Under the pieces are notes generated by a model. The model saw only the letters and a list, made by a program, of their open reading frames with translations. It was not told the origin of the DNA and did no database searches. Position numbers and translations under genes: made by a program. 64,000 nt of DNA from Shimazuella soli (GTDB lineage: Bacteria > Bacillota > Bacilli > Thermoactinomycetales > Thermoactinomycetaceae), in assembly GCF_022511585.1 (NCBI RefSeq), contig NZ_JAKWBN010000002.1:248001-312000 (forward strand), in the 5' to 3' direction. Shown in pieces: positions 16,648 to 25,320 of the stretch; position 1 is the first letter of the stretch; every line of letters begins with the position of its first letter.

Positions 16648-16677
16648 AAGAGGGCTTATAGTCCCTCTTTATTTTAC
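16648..16677. terminator. Stem-loop between DUF1002 and fumarase genes
   Basis: AAAGAGGG and CCCTCTTT form an 8-bp stem followed on the plus strand by ATTTTA. On the minus strand it follows the fumarase stop. Confidence 0.45.
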
Positions 16678-16706
16678 CGTTTTGTGACTCGGAAGTGAAC
16701 AGGAAT

Positions 16707-18239
16707 TTATTTAAATACAGGTTCTTTGTATTGGGCAAGTTTTTCAAGAGATGTCTTATCTACATCAGCGTGCAGACTATTGCCATGGGAATCCATGGTT
16801 ACGATAGCAGCGAAGTTTTCCACGTTTAGGTGCCACATCGCTTCTGGTACCCCAAAGTTTAAGAAGTCTACCCCTTCTACATCTTTGATACACTCAGCAT
16901 AATATTGTGCAGCTCCACCGATAGCATTGAGATAAACAGCTCCATGCTCCTGTAGACCTTGTAACGTTTTTGCACCCATTCCACCTTTTCCGATGACTAC
17001 TTTCATGCCAAATTTTTTGATGATATCTGATTGATAAGGTTCTTCCCGGATACTAGTAGTAGGACCAGCAGCTTTGACATGCCATTTTCCTTCCTCATCT
17101 TTGAGCATAACAGGTCCACAGTGATAAATAACACTTCCTTCTAGATCAACAGGAGAATCATGATCCATCAAATATTTATGAAGTGCGTCTCGTCCTGTAT
17201 GAATCAACCCATTTATCACCACGACATCTCCAACTTTGAGGTCGCGAATTTGTTCTTCTGTGATAGGGGTAGTAAGTACTACTTGCCGATTTGAACTCTT
17301 GGATTCTTCTTGAGTTTTTGGCTTTCCTTCTACTTTGGGTCTTTCTTCTTTATATAACCAGTTTTGGATTTCTCCAGTTGTTGGATTGATCGCAACACCT
17401 TGACGGCGAAAAGCCCAACAATTATATGCCACCGAGACAAAGAAGCTCGCTGGTAGACGGTTCATGACACCGATTTTACAACCAAGTAAGGTGGTATTTC
17501 CACCAAATCCCATGGTACCAATGCCTAAGGTATTTCCTTTTTCTAAAATATATTCTTCTAATTTAGCAAGATCTTCGATTGGATTTACATCATCCACATG
17601 ACGGAATAGTTGCTGCTTTGCAAGTTCATAACCAGTTGTACGATCTCCGCCAATTCCAACTCCGATAAAACCAGCACTACATCCTTGTCCTTGAGCTTGG
17701 TAAATACTGTGCAAGATACACTTGCGAATTCCATCTAGATCTCTTCCTGCTCGACCTAATCCTTCTAATTCAGTTGGAAGACTATATTGAATGTTTTTAT
17801 TCTCACAACCTCCACCTTTTAAAATAAGCCGAACATCAATGTAATCTTTTTCCCACTGATGGAAGTGAATAACAGGTGTCCCAGGACCTAGATTGTCACC
17901 TGTATTTGCCCCAGTCAAGGAATCAACAGAGTTAGAGCGGAGTTTTCCTTGTTTGGTAGCTGTTGCGATAGCATTTTTGATCGCTTTTTCCATCTCTAAT
18001 TGATTGGCACCTATTGGTACATGAAGGATAAAAGTAGGCATACCTGTATCTTGGCAGATAGGAGACACTTTTTCCTCTGCCATTTGAATGTTTTCCGTAA
18101 TTCTTGCAAGTGCCAGTGCTGCTCGAGTTCCACTGTCTTCTTGTGCAGTTGCTTTGTCGATTGCAACGCGCACATCTGGTGACAATTGGGTGGATGTATC
18201 TGTGATCAGGGTAAGCATAGATTGTTCAAATGATTGCAT
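16707..18239 (-). CDS. Class I fumarate hydratase (iron-sulfur)
   Basis: A single-chain class I fumarase of 510 residues that interconverts fumarate and malate using a [4Fe-4S] cluster. The N-terminal alpha domain has SPICQDTGMPTF and KGGGCENKN with cluster cysteines, and GQGCSAGFIGVGIGGDR supplies the third. The C-terminal beta domain begins near VVLTTPITEEQIRDLKVGD and has GKGGMG and FGVPEAMW. It functions in the TCA cycle with the sdh operon nearby. The ATG at 18239 is followed by the expected N-terminus. Confidence 0.93.
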   Translation of the reverse strand: MQSFEQSMLTLITDTSTQLSPDVRVAIDKATAQEDSGTRAALALARITENIQMAEEKVSPICQDTGMPTFILHVPIGANQLEMEKAIKNAIATATKQGKLRSNSVDSLTGANTGDNLGPGTPVIHFHQWEKDYIDVRLILKGGGCENKNIQYSLPTELEGLGRAGRDLDGIRKCILHSIYQAQGQGCSAGFIGVGIGGDRTTGYELAKQQLFRHVDDVNPIEDLAKLEEYILEKGNTLGIGTMGFGGNTTLLGCKIGVMNRLPASFFVSVAYNCWAFRRQGVAINPTTGEIQNWLYKEERPKVEGKPKTQEESKSSNRQVVLTTPITEEQIRDLKVGDVVVINGLIHTGRDALHKYLMDHDSPVDLEGSVIYHCGPVMLKDEEGKWHVKAAGPTTSIREEPYQSDIIKKFGMKVVIGKGGMGAKTLQGLQEHGAVYLNAIGGAAQYYAECIKDVEGVDFLNFGVPEAMWHLNVENFAAIVTMDSHGNSLHADVDKTSLEKLAQYKEPVFK

Positions 18240-18483
18240 GTTAAAAACCTCTCTTTTTTCGCCACAAAGTCAACTTTATTTTAACATACTCATGCAAGAT
18301 GTCTGTGGAGAAAACAGTGATGTAATTATAGAGGAATAATTTAATTTAAATTTTATCATTAGAATATAACATAATATTGTTTGATTTAATGAGTTGAAAT
18401 GTTTTGAGGGTAACAGCCGGTGCTGATTTGTGGTTTTTGAATATATAGAAAGTATGCAGGTGTGAAGATGAGAGGTGCGGGAA

Positions 18484-18747
18484 ATGAAACGGAAAAGAAA
18501 GTCTAATATGGAAAATCAAGTATATTCAAACAGAGTTCTTCGATCTGAGTTCGACAGAAATTGGAAGACCAAACTGACAACCAACGGATATATAGAATAT
18601 ATTGCCACTGCAAATAGAGCTAGAGTTATCGTACTTTTGGCGGGAGGAGTACAAAAACTACTCATTTTCCCCAGAGGAGGAAGGATTTTAGTTGGCGGTG
18701 GAGGAACAAGCCACTATAGTAAACCGCATAAAGCTGTATCTATTTAA
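18484..18747 (+). CDS. Small basic hypothetical protein, 87 residues
   Basis: The ATG at 18484 lies after GAGGTG; a GTG at 18475 is in frame upstream. The N-terminus is very basic (MKRKRKSNMENQ). The middle is a hydrophobic strand pattern ending in glycines (RARVIVLLAGGVQKLLIFP, then RILVGGGG). No known domain. It is followed by a terminator shared with the convergent HxlR gene. Confidence 0.5.
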   Translation: MKRKRKSNMENQVYSNRVLRSEFDRNWKTKLTTNGYIEYIATANRARVIVLLAGGVQKLLIFPRGGRILVGGGGTSHYSKPHKAVSI

Positions 18748-18790
18748 AAATATACTAGGGATAAATCTACTGATGAATTATCTAGTAACG

Positions 18791-18821
18791 AAAAAACTCC
18801 CTTTCAAAATAGGGAGTTTTT
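18791..18821. terminator. Bidirectional intrinsic terminator
   Basis: AAAAAACTCCC pairs with GGGAGTTTTT, with A and T tracts on both sides, between convergent genes. Confidence 0.75.
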
Positions 18822-19126
18822 CACATCCATTCATGAGCCCAATTCTCGATCGAGTCAAGTACGGGTTGCAAGGCTTTTCCTTTATCCGTAAGTGTATATT
18901 CAATGCGGACAGGTGTCTCGGGATAAACTTGCCGATTGATTAGTCCTGACGCCTCTAATTCTTTTAGGCGTTCGGCTAACATTCGTTCGCTCATCTGCGG
19001 AATTTGCTCCCGGATATCACGAAAACGGCGTTTTTCCTCCATGAGAACCCGCAAGATAAGACCCGTCCATTTTTTTGCTAAAATTTCAATTGCAGCTTCA
19101 AATTTAGGACAGATGCAACTTTCCAC
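18821..19126 (-). CDS. HxlR-family transcriptional regulator
   Basis: A 101-residue winged-helix protein. MESCICPKFEAAIEILAKKW is the typical HxlR opening with N-terminal cysteines, followed by RRFRDIREQIPQMSERMLAERL and the wing YTLTDKGKAL. HxlR proteins often sense electrophiles or oxidants through the N-terminal Cys. GTG at 19126 follows GGAGGG by six bases. No divergent target is obvious; the next gene upstream on the same strand is an HExxH protein. Confidence 0.9.
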   Translation of the reverse strand: MESCICPKFEAAIEILAKKWTGLILRVLMEEKRRFRDIREQIPQMSERMLAERLKELEASGLINRQVYPETPVRIEYTLTDKGKALQPVLDSIENWAHEWM

Positions 19127-19158
19127 CGAATTCCCTCCACTTCTTAACAGTTAGCGAC

Positions 19159-19857
19159 TTATTTTTTATTTATTATAGCATAGTATGTTCGTTTCGTGTC
19201 TTGAAAACACTCTCTAATTTGTGCATTCGAGTATCCTTTTGTTAACAAATAACGAAATTGATCAAGAAGCAAAGGGGACCAACTTAAACCAAGTGCGGTT
19301 TGCGTAAAAGAATGGGCAGCTATTTCCCGTAGTCTCAATAGAGATCGTTTTACTAAAAATGGCCCCCTTTGTTTAATTACAACTGGGCGAAACTTAAGAT
19401 CTGTTCTTCCGATTGTCGTTTCTTCTAAATGGTGAAACCATTCATGGTAAGCATGTAGTGCGATTATATCAATTTGGGGAATATCGCCAATTTCTTTTGA
19501 TATAAATTGCCCGATTTCTCTCATTGAATTTTTATAGATGAAAATGGTTTGCTTTTTTTTATGATACTGCGCTCGAATGGTAGATTGCTCAGGATGTTGA
19601 TCTAGTAAACGAATACGAATATCTTCTTTCAGCACATCATTAAAAAAATCAAGATGATTCATGTCCGTGTATCGCTTTGCTGTTTGTTCTCCTATATGAA
19701 TAGCTTTCTTCAGATAGTCTTCCAACTCTTCCTCAGGTAAAAAAGAGTAGTATGGATCACGTTCTAACTCTAAAAAGGACAGGTAAAGAGGAGACAGATC
19801 TGGCCAATATTTCTCCCAATCAAATTGAAGATTTCTTTTGGTTTGTAAAATAGACAT
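19159..19857 (-). CDS. Hypothetical protein with HExxH zincin-like motif
   Basis: 232 residues, not recognised as a whole. The segment IIALHAYHEWFHHLEE (about residues 130-150) contains HEWFH, an HExxH zinc-binding pattern, followed after a gap by LREIAAHSF, where Glu or His could complete a metal site. No signal peptide or membrane helix is seen, so it should be cytosolic. The N-terminus MSILQTKRNLQFDWEKYWPD is ordinary. It is separated by about 50 bases from the phosphodiesterase gene on the same strand. Protease activity is inference only. Confidence 0.65.
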   Translation of the reverse strand: MSILQTKRNLQFDWEKYWPDLSPLYLSFLELERDPYYSFLPEEELEDYLKKAIHIGEQTAKRYTDMNHLDFFNDVLKEDIRIRLLDQHPEQSTIRAQYHKKKQTIFIYKNSMREIGQFISKEIGDIPQIDIIALHAYHEWFHHLEETTIGRTDLKFRPVVIKQRGPFLVKRSLLRLREIAAHSFTQTALGLSWSPLLLDQFRYLLTKGYSNAQIRECFQDTKRTYYAIINKK

Positions 19858-19908
19858 AAAAAATCCCCGTTTCCTGTTTTTTTACATTTATGAACGGGGA
19901 GGCTTGGC

Positions 19909-21381
19909 TCATTCCTGTAACAAATTTAGAAACCATTTTTTTAAGTCAATAAGGCGAAGGTGTTCGGGTTGGTTATCCATGCCTGTTACAATCATAGGCA
20001 CAAGGGAATCTAAATGATGTAAGGAACCATGGGAAGCTCCTTTATGTTTAGGTGAGGCTTTCCCTACTAACTCGTAACCTGGAGATATAGTAATGATGAT
20101 ATTCCGGCTTGCTGGGTCCATTGCTCCTGCTAATCGAGATAATGCATCAGGATAGAGACCATACTGGATTTGATGATCATCCAGTGTTAAGTCTAGAATA
20201 GAGATATCTCCTTCAAGCTGCCATTTTTGATTATATTCATCTGTGTAATCTCCATCTGGTCGGAAGCTTAAAGCCCCATCAGTTTGTCCGCTTACCACAT
20301 GGATCCATCTATCTTCTGTTTGCCATGCAATGACATCTATTTTTTTTTCTGCCTTACATAAACGGACTATGTCTTGATAAGATATATTATCATCCAAAAT
20401 AGTTATATAACTCATTCGCTCATTTACACAAATGATAAGTTGGTCTTGCGGTTTTGGCGTATCTCTTGAAAGTGGCATAATCGAATAAGGTCGAAGTATT
20501 TTACGTAAGTCTACATAAGTATCCTTTTTCATCATGTTGGTCTGGCCACTATCCCCTAATACAATGAAATTACATTTTTGTATAGCTTCCTCCCATGAAC
20601 CAAAGGCATTTAAAATGGGACTGATCTCTTCATCGACTTTTTTTATCCCTTTTCCTTCAGATGTTCCTTTTTTATGTACAACTGTGTCATTTCCTGGGAA
20701 ATAAACGAGGGAAAGAGGTGGTAATTTGTCTTCTTCGATTAGGGAAATAATTTCCATCGATGAAAAATGATCATTCATGCCGAATTTTGACAAGAATGTT
20801 TTTGGTAGTGATTTTTTTGTTATGTTGAACAGTGAGCCAAATGAGAAATGAGATGGTACGGATGTTTCAACATTTCTAGGCAGCAAACCAAACAACCATG
20901 CTAACCAAGGTGTTTTTAGTGTTGCAGGTTGGTTACCGCGGTAAATCATTGAATTAATAGCAGCAGTAGGCTTTTCTGTTGCTTCGTGAATAGTTTCTAC
21001 GTCTTTACTTATTAATTTTTGATTTAATTGCATGATTGCAGCATGAAGTACACGCTTAAGCCCGAAAAATAAAATTTCTTTTGGACCAGTACCAAAGTTG
21101 AACACTTTTTTTTGCTGGGAATGATAATAGGTAAGACCATAAATTCCATGTTTGTTGGGAGGTTCACCTGTTAACATGGTAGTATCAATAGATACAGACA
21201 TTGTAGGAAACGAACTGACTACTCTAGGAAAATAAGTTCCATTATCACGAAGAAACTGTAGAGTGGGGGCTCGTCCCGCTTGGATTTCTTCTTGTAATGG
21301 AGTGTCCATTAAGGAGTCGATTAACAAGCATATAATTGGTTTATGTATAATGAAAGTTCCCTCCTTCATCTGTTCAACCAT
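19909..21381 (-). CDS. Alkaline phosphatase superfamily / type I phosphodiesterase
   Basis: 490 residues. IICLLIDSLMDTPL at the N-terminus carries the first metal Asp. PTMSVSIDTTMLTGEPPNKHGIYGL supplies the nucleophile Thr region, and FIVLGDSGQTN and KGASHGSLHH near the end supply Asp and His ligands. It probably hydrolyses nucleotide or phospholipid diesters. The ATG at 21381 follows GGAAAG; the frame upstream to 21504 overlaps the divergent peptidase gene and is rejected. The gap to that gene is about 50 bases. Confidence 0.8.
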   Translation of the reverse strand: MVEQMKEGTFIIHKPIICLLIDSLMDTPLQEEIQAGRAPTLQFLRDNGTYFPRVVSSFPTMSVSIDTTMLTGEPPNKHGIYGLTYYHSQQKKVFNFGTGPKEILFFGLKRVLHAAIMQLNQKLISKDVETIHEATEKPTAAINSMIYRGNQPATLKTPWLAWLFGLLPRNVETSVPSHFSFGSLFNITKKSLPKTFLSKFGMNDHFSSMEIISLIEEDKLPPLSLVYFPGNDTVVHKKGTSEGKGIKKVDEEISPILNAFGSWEEAIQKCNFIVLGDSGQTNMMKKDTYVDLRKILRPYSIMPLSRDTPKPQDQLIICVNERMSYITILDDNISYQDIVRLCKAEKKIDVIAWQTEDRWIHVVSGQTDGALSFRPDGDYTDEYNQKWQLEGDISILDLTLDDHQIQYGLYPDALSRLAGAMDPASRNIIITISPGYELVGKASPKHKGASHGSLHHLDSLVPMIVTGMDNQPEHLRLIDLKKWFLNLLQE

Positions 21382-21430
21382 ATAATTATCTTTCCACCAA
21401 AAAATTCCTTCTATGTAAAGGGTGATTGCA

Positions 21431-22618
21431 ATGGATTTTCTTACAAAAATTTCTAAAAAAGAAATAACTGCTCGAATTAAGCGTTTACAATCGGAATTAC
21501 GCAATCATGAGATACCTGCAGCTCTTATTACACAAAATGTAGATCTTTTCTACTACACAGGGTCTATGCAAAACGGTATACTCTATGTTCCTGAATCAGG
21601 AGATCCTGTGTTTTATGTGAAAAAAAGTGTAGTTCGTGCGGCAGTGGAGAGTTCGATTGAAGTGGAGCCATTAGGGAGAATGAGAACATTTGGAGAGCGA
21701 ATACAGGCTCGCTTTGGTAAACCAAATACATTAGGCTTGGAACTTGATGTGTTACCTTATCAGCTAGGTGTTCGTTATCAGCAGATGCTAGATACTGAAA
21801 TCAAAGACATCACGCCCATTATTCGCTTGCAGCGTGCAGTAAAATCAGACTACGAACTAACGCAAATTCAACAGGCCGCTATATTAGTTGATGAAGTAAT
21901 TCAACAATTGCCTGCTTGGATATCAACAGGTATGACAGAAGTACAATTAGCAGCGAAAATGGAGCATTACTTACGAGTACGTGGAAATATAAATCTCAAT
22001 CGAATGCGGGGTTACAACCAAGAACTGTCACTTGGAATGGTAGCTTCTGGTGCAGCAGCAGCAACTCCAACTTATTTTGATGGTCCTGCTGGTGGCTTAG
22101 GACTGACAGTTGCTAGTCCGCAAGGTGCTAGTTTCAAAAAATTAGCTCAAAATGAACCAATTTTGCTCGATTTTAGCACAGTAGTAGAAGGTTATATGAT
22201 TGATCAAACACGAATTGCTGTTATTGGTTCACTAGATGATGATTTGGTACAAGCATATGAAGTAAGTCGAAGTATTTTACGTGCTGTAGAACTGTTAGGA
22301 AAACCAGGAGTTACATGGGAGAGTTTATATCAGCATGCTTTAAAAATAGTGGAAGATGCTGGTTTACAAGCTTATTTTATGGGATTCGGAGATGACCAAG
22401 CGAAGTTTTTGGGACATGGGGTAGGTTTGGAGATTGATGAGTTCCCTATTTTGGCAAAAGGATTTCAACAAGCCTTACAAGAGAATATGGTTATTGCGAT
22501 TGAGCCTAAGTTCACCTTTCCTGGTAGGGGTGTTGTCGGAATAGAAAATACATATGTGGTCAAAAGTAACGGATTAGTATCGCTATCCATTTCTAGCGAA
22601 GATATCATCACCATTTGA
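21431..22618 (+). CDS. M24-family Xaa-Pro peptidase
   Basis: 395 residues: a creatinase-like N-terminal domain and a pita-bread catalytic domain. Metal ligands are visible as Asp in LLDFSTVVEG and MIDQTRIAV, His in FLGHGVGLEIDEFP, Glu in IAIEPKFTFP and Glu in GIENTYVV. It cleaves X-Pro bonds in the cytosol. The ATG at 21431 follows AAGGGTG; a GTG at 21422 is part of that site. It is divergent from the phosphodiesterase gene and followed by a terminator. Confidence 0.9.
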   Translation: MDFLTKISKKEITARIKRLQSELRNHEIPAALITQNVDLFYYTGSMQNGILYVPESGDPVFYVKKSVVRAAVESSIEVEPLGRMRTFGERIQARFGKPNTLGLELDVLPYQLGVRYQQMLDTEIKDITPIIRLQRAVKSDYELTQIQQAAILVDEVIQQLPAWISTGMTEVQLAAKMEHYLRVRGNINLNRMRGYNQELSLGMVASGAAAATPTYFDGPAGGLGLTVASPQGASFKKLAQNEPILLDFSTVVEGYMIDQTRIAVIGSLDDDLVQAYEVSRSILRAVELLGKPGVTWESLYQHALKIVEDAGLQAYFMGFGDDQAKFLGHGVGLEIDEFPILAKGFQQALQENMVIAIEPKFTFPGRGVVGIENTYVVKSNGLVSLSISSEDIITI

Positions 22619-22671
22619 AAAGGCTTTGACTGCATGAAAATGAATCTCTGGCCCAATAATTGTACATTTCG

Positions 22672-22715
22672 TCATGGATAGGTTAAGGTTTGTAGCTACT
22701 TATCCATGATTTTTT
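22672..22715 (+). terminator. Intrinsic terminator
   Basis: TCATGGATA pairs with TATCCATGA, with a T tract after it. Confidence 0.7.
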
Positions 22716-22812
22716 ATAAAACGGAGGTTTATTTTCGTCAACGTTGATAGAAAAGTAATATATATGATAAAATTAGTTTGAAAAAAATAAATAAATACTA
22801 TATTTAAAGATT

Positions 22813-22970
22813 TTCTCTTATCGAGAGTGGCGGAGGGACTGGCCCGATGAAGCCCGGCAACCAATTGATCGTGATCAATAAGGTGCCAAATCCTGCAGGA
22901 ATTCCTGGAAGATAAGAGAAGAAGCGGTGTTTAAAACCAGCCTCTTCTCTTCAGAGAAGAGGTTTTTTAA
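22813..22970 (+). promoter_or_regulatory. SAM-I riboswitch (S box) with terminator
   Basis: P1 is formed by TTCTCTTATC (22813-22822) and GATAAGAGAA (22911-22920). Between them lie the hallmark AGAGTGGCGGAGGGACTGGC, GATGAAGCCCGGCAACC and the P3/P4 elements. An intrinsic terminator CCTCTTCTCTTCAGAGAAGAGG with a T tract (22942-22970) overlaps the 3' P1 strand region. SAM binding should stop transcription of the metI gene that starts at 23001. Confidence 0.97.
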
Positions 22971-23000
22971 TGCGAGGAAATGGGTTAGGGGGATGAACGA

Positions 23001-24155
23001 ATGAAAAAAATGGAGACGGAATTAGCGCAGATAGGCTGTAGAAGGGAACCGAAAACAGGATCTATTAATTTTCCTGTTTATTTTGCAACTGCTTATGAAC
23101 ATGTTGGTGGAGTAAGTACAGGTTATGATTATACGCGAACGGCTAATCCGACCCGAGATGTTCTGCAAGAAAGCATTGCAAGATTAGAACAAGGAGATGA
23201 AGGTTTTGCTTGTAGTTCAGGAATGGCAGCTATTCAAACGGTGATGGGACTGTTTTCACAAGGGGATCATTTGATTGTCTCTCTTGATCTTTATGGTGGA
23301 ACTTATCGACTGTTTGAAGAAAACCTTCGACGCTTCGGTCTAGATTTTTCTTATGTAGATTTGCGTAATATGGACGAAGTGGAGAATGCTATACAAGCGA
23401 ATACACGGGCTATTTTTATCGAAACACCTACCAACCCATTGATGCAGGTCGCTGATATACAAGCGCTTTGCAGTTTAGCTCGCAGACATCAGATCATAAC
23501 CATTGTGGATAATACTTTTTTGACACCATATTTCCAACGTCCTATCGAATTAGGTGCTGATGTTGTCATTCATAGCGCAACGAAGTATTTAGGCGGTCAC
23601 AATGATGTACTTGCTGGTTTGATCGTGACAAAAGGATCTGAATTATCAGAGCATGTAAGGTATTTGCATAACGCCATAGGGGCGAGTTTAGGACCTCATG
23701 ACTGCTATTTGTTGATGAGGGGAATGAAAACACTCGCTTTACGGATGGATCGTCACCAAGAAAATGCTCTACAGTTAGCACAATTTCTTCGTGAACATTC
23801 GTTGATCAAGGGTGAAGTATATTATCCAGCTCTCGATGAGAAGGGAAAAGATACGCATCTAAAACAAGCGGGTGGCTTTGGAGGTATGCTGTCCTTTCGG
23901 TTAGCTGATGCTAATCTTATCCGGCCGTTTTTACATCATCTGAAATTGATTACTTTTGCAGAAAGCTTAGGCGGGGTGGAAAGCCTAATTACTTATCCAG
24001 CGACACAAACGCATGCAGATATACCAGAGGAAATTCGGCTAAAGGTAGGAGTTTGTGACCGATTACTTCGTTTATCAGTAGGAATAGAGCATATTGATGA
24101 TTTGCGTGCAGATTTAGAACAAGCCTTATCCTATGCTAATGAATACTATTCTTGA
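23001..24155 (+). CDS. metI: Cystathionine gamma-synthase / O-acetylhomoserine thiolyase (MetI-like)
   Basis: A PLP-dependent transsulfuration enzyme of 384 residues, making cystathionine (or homocysteine) from an activated homoserine in methionine synthesis. Typical segments are YDYTRTANPTRDVLQ, FACSSGMAAIQTVM, DLYGGTYRLFEE, ETPTNPLMQVADI, and SATKYLGGHNDVLAG with the PLP Lys. The close match to Bacillus MetI and the S-box riboswitch in front settle its role. The usual partner metC does not follow. Confidence 0.93.
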   Translation: MKKMETELAQIGCRREPKTGSINFPVYFATAYEHVGGVSTGYDYTRTANPTRDVLQESIARLEQGDEGFACSSGMAAIQTVMGLFSQGDHLIVSLDLYGGTYRLFEENLRRFGLDFSYVDLRNMDEVENAIQANTRAIFIETPTNPLMQVADIQALCSLARRHQIITIVDNTFLTPYFQRPIELGADVVIHSATKYLGGHNDVLAGLIVTKGSELSEHVRYLHNAIGASLGPHDCYLLMRGMKTLALRMDRHQENALQLAQFLREHSLIKGEVYYPALDEKGKDTHLKQAGGFGGMLSFRLADANLIRPFLHHLKLITFAESLGGVESLITYPATQTHADIPEEIRLKVGVCDRLLRLSVGIEHIDDLRADLEQALSYANEYYS

Positions 24156-24265
24156 TTAATACTAGAATATACTTTTATAGACGTATAACAGACACAAACA
24201 TATGATAAATTCCATATTATCTGAATTATGATATAAGGGATATCAGATGAGAGGATTCAACTTAC

Positions 24266-24532
24266 ATGAAAAAACTATTAGCATATGGTTTGGCTTTTGG
24301 GCTTATCATTACTTTCTCTGCTTCTACTACATTAGTTGATGCAAAAACAACTGTTAAAGTCTATAAAAACTGTACAGAGCTTAACAAAATATATAAGGGA
24401 GGAGTTGCACGCTATTCCTTCACAAAGAATAAAGGCGGCAAAACATATTATAAGCCGTATGTATCAAAAGTTATCTATGACGCGAATAAAAGATTAGATC
24501 GTGATAAAGATTTAATCGCTTGTGAACGATAA
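24266..24532 (+). CDS. Secreted Excalibur-domain protein
   Basis: 88 residues. There is a signal peptide (MKKLLAYGLAFGLIITFSAS, cleavage near VDAKT). It is followed by a short Excalibur domain: KNCTELNKIYKGGVARY at the start and DRDKDLIACE at the end. The paired Cys and the Asp-rich loop are the calcium-binding signature of the family. It is likely an extracellular or wall-associated protein. A hairpin (24538-24558) follows. Confidence 0.85.
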   Translation: MKKLLAYGLAFGLIITFSASTTLVDAKTTVKVYKNCTELNKIYKGGVARYSFTKNKGGKTYYKPYVSKVIYDANKRLDRDKDLIACER

Positions 24533-24537
24533 ACAGA

Positions 24538-24558
24538 TGCCACTCACATTGAGTGGTA
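24538..24558 (+). terminator. Stem-loop after the Excalibur gene
   Basis: TGCCACTC pairs with GAGTGGTA around ACATT, followed by TTTC. Confidence 0.5.
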
Positions 24559-24741
24559 TTTCATATTATGGGGTTATTGAGTTAAATGAAGAGTAAAGTC
24601 GATTTTGGAAATTACATTTTAGAGCAGTATAACTTGGCGTGATTTGGCACTCCACCAAAGTGTGATGGAAGTAAAAGAAGTAAGAAAAATAATTAAAAAC
24701 AGATGGAACCCATTTTTGCTTAAAATCCCTTTTTTGCTCTC

Positions 24742-24769
24742 ACCTATAGGTGTATGGTCTCATAAGATA
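24742..24769 (+). promoter_or_regulatory. Sigma-K-like promoter of gerE
   Basis: AC (24742-24743), a 17-base spacer and CATAAGATA (24761-24769) fit the sigma-K consensus AC-N16/17-CATAnnnTA. gerE of Bacillus is transcribed by sigma-K in the mother cell. Confidence 0.6.
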
Positions 24770-24830
24770 ACTTGACTGTATCCCTGACCCTCATATCTAA
24801 ATGCTCGAGCAAGGAAGGGTGGCATAGAAG

Positions 24831-24971
24831 TTGCACAATCAGAAGGGGAAAACCCTGCTTACCAATCGGGAGAGGGAAGTATTTGAGTTATTGGTTCAAG
24901 ATAAGACCACCAAAGACATCGCCGGTCAATTGTTTATCAGTGAGAAAACCGTTCGCAATCACATCAGTAAT
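24831..24971 (+). CDS. gerE: gerE, 5' part (interrupted by the intervening element)
   Basis: Codons 1-47 of the late mother-cell regulator GerE: TLLTNREREVFELLVQDKT, then DIAGQLFISEKTVRNHISN, the LuxR-type HTH nearly complete. The TTG at 24831 follows GGAAGGGTGG. Beyond the junction the frame adds six foreign codons and stops at 24989, where Bacillus GerE continues with about 26 residues. Those residues are encoded at 41781-41861. Joined at the AAT codon the two parts give a 72-residue protein, against about 74 in B. subtilis. Unless the element is excised, the truncated product lacks the last HTH-domain helix. Confidence 0.9.
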
Positions 24972-24999
24972 ATGATGTGTACCATTTGAGAAAATAATA
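24940..24999 (+). other. attL: left junction of the gerE-intervening element
   Basis: gerE sequence to the AAT codon at 24969-24971, then element sequence. The element arm carries TGTGTACCATTT and AAATAATA (24992-24999). It mirrors TATTATTT (41754-41761) and ATTGGTACGCA at the right junction. GTACC (24979-24983) and GGTAC (41768-41772) are equidistant from the shared AA. Confidence 0.8.
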
Positions 25000-25320
25000 T
25001 CCTGAAAATGTTTATCTAGAAGCATCTCCTGAATGCATGATTCAGGGGATGCTTGATTTCTAATTAATTGGATGAGATGAAGTGACTTTTCTGTAGAATC
25101 TTTGCTTGAGTTTGTGTTTCAGAATGTTTCCATTAATATTAATGAACACTTGGCTGCTATAGAATTGAACCGTGTGATAAACATAAATACCAAAAGGGAT
25201 TTTGTCTATATCATTGGATGCAGCGATATATATATATGATAGAATTATAAGTTGATGCTTATAAATATTAAATTCACTTTTTTTTACTAGGCAATAAATT
25301 AGGAGGTTCACAATATTAAT

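Noticed and set aside
24772-24975. Open frame of 67 codons on the plus strand overlapping gerE
   Set aside because: It is an out-of-phase frame over the gerE 5' part; the GerE frame has family similarity and a ribosome site.
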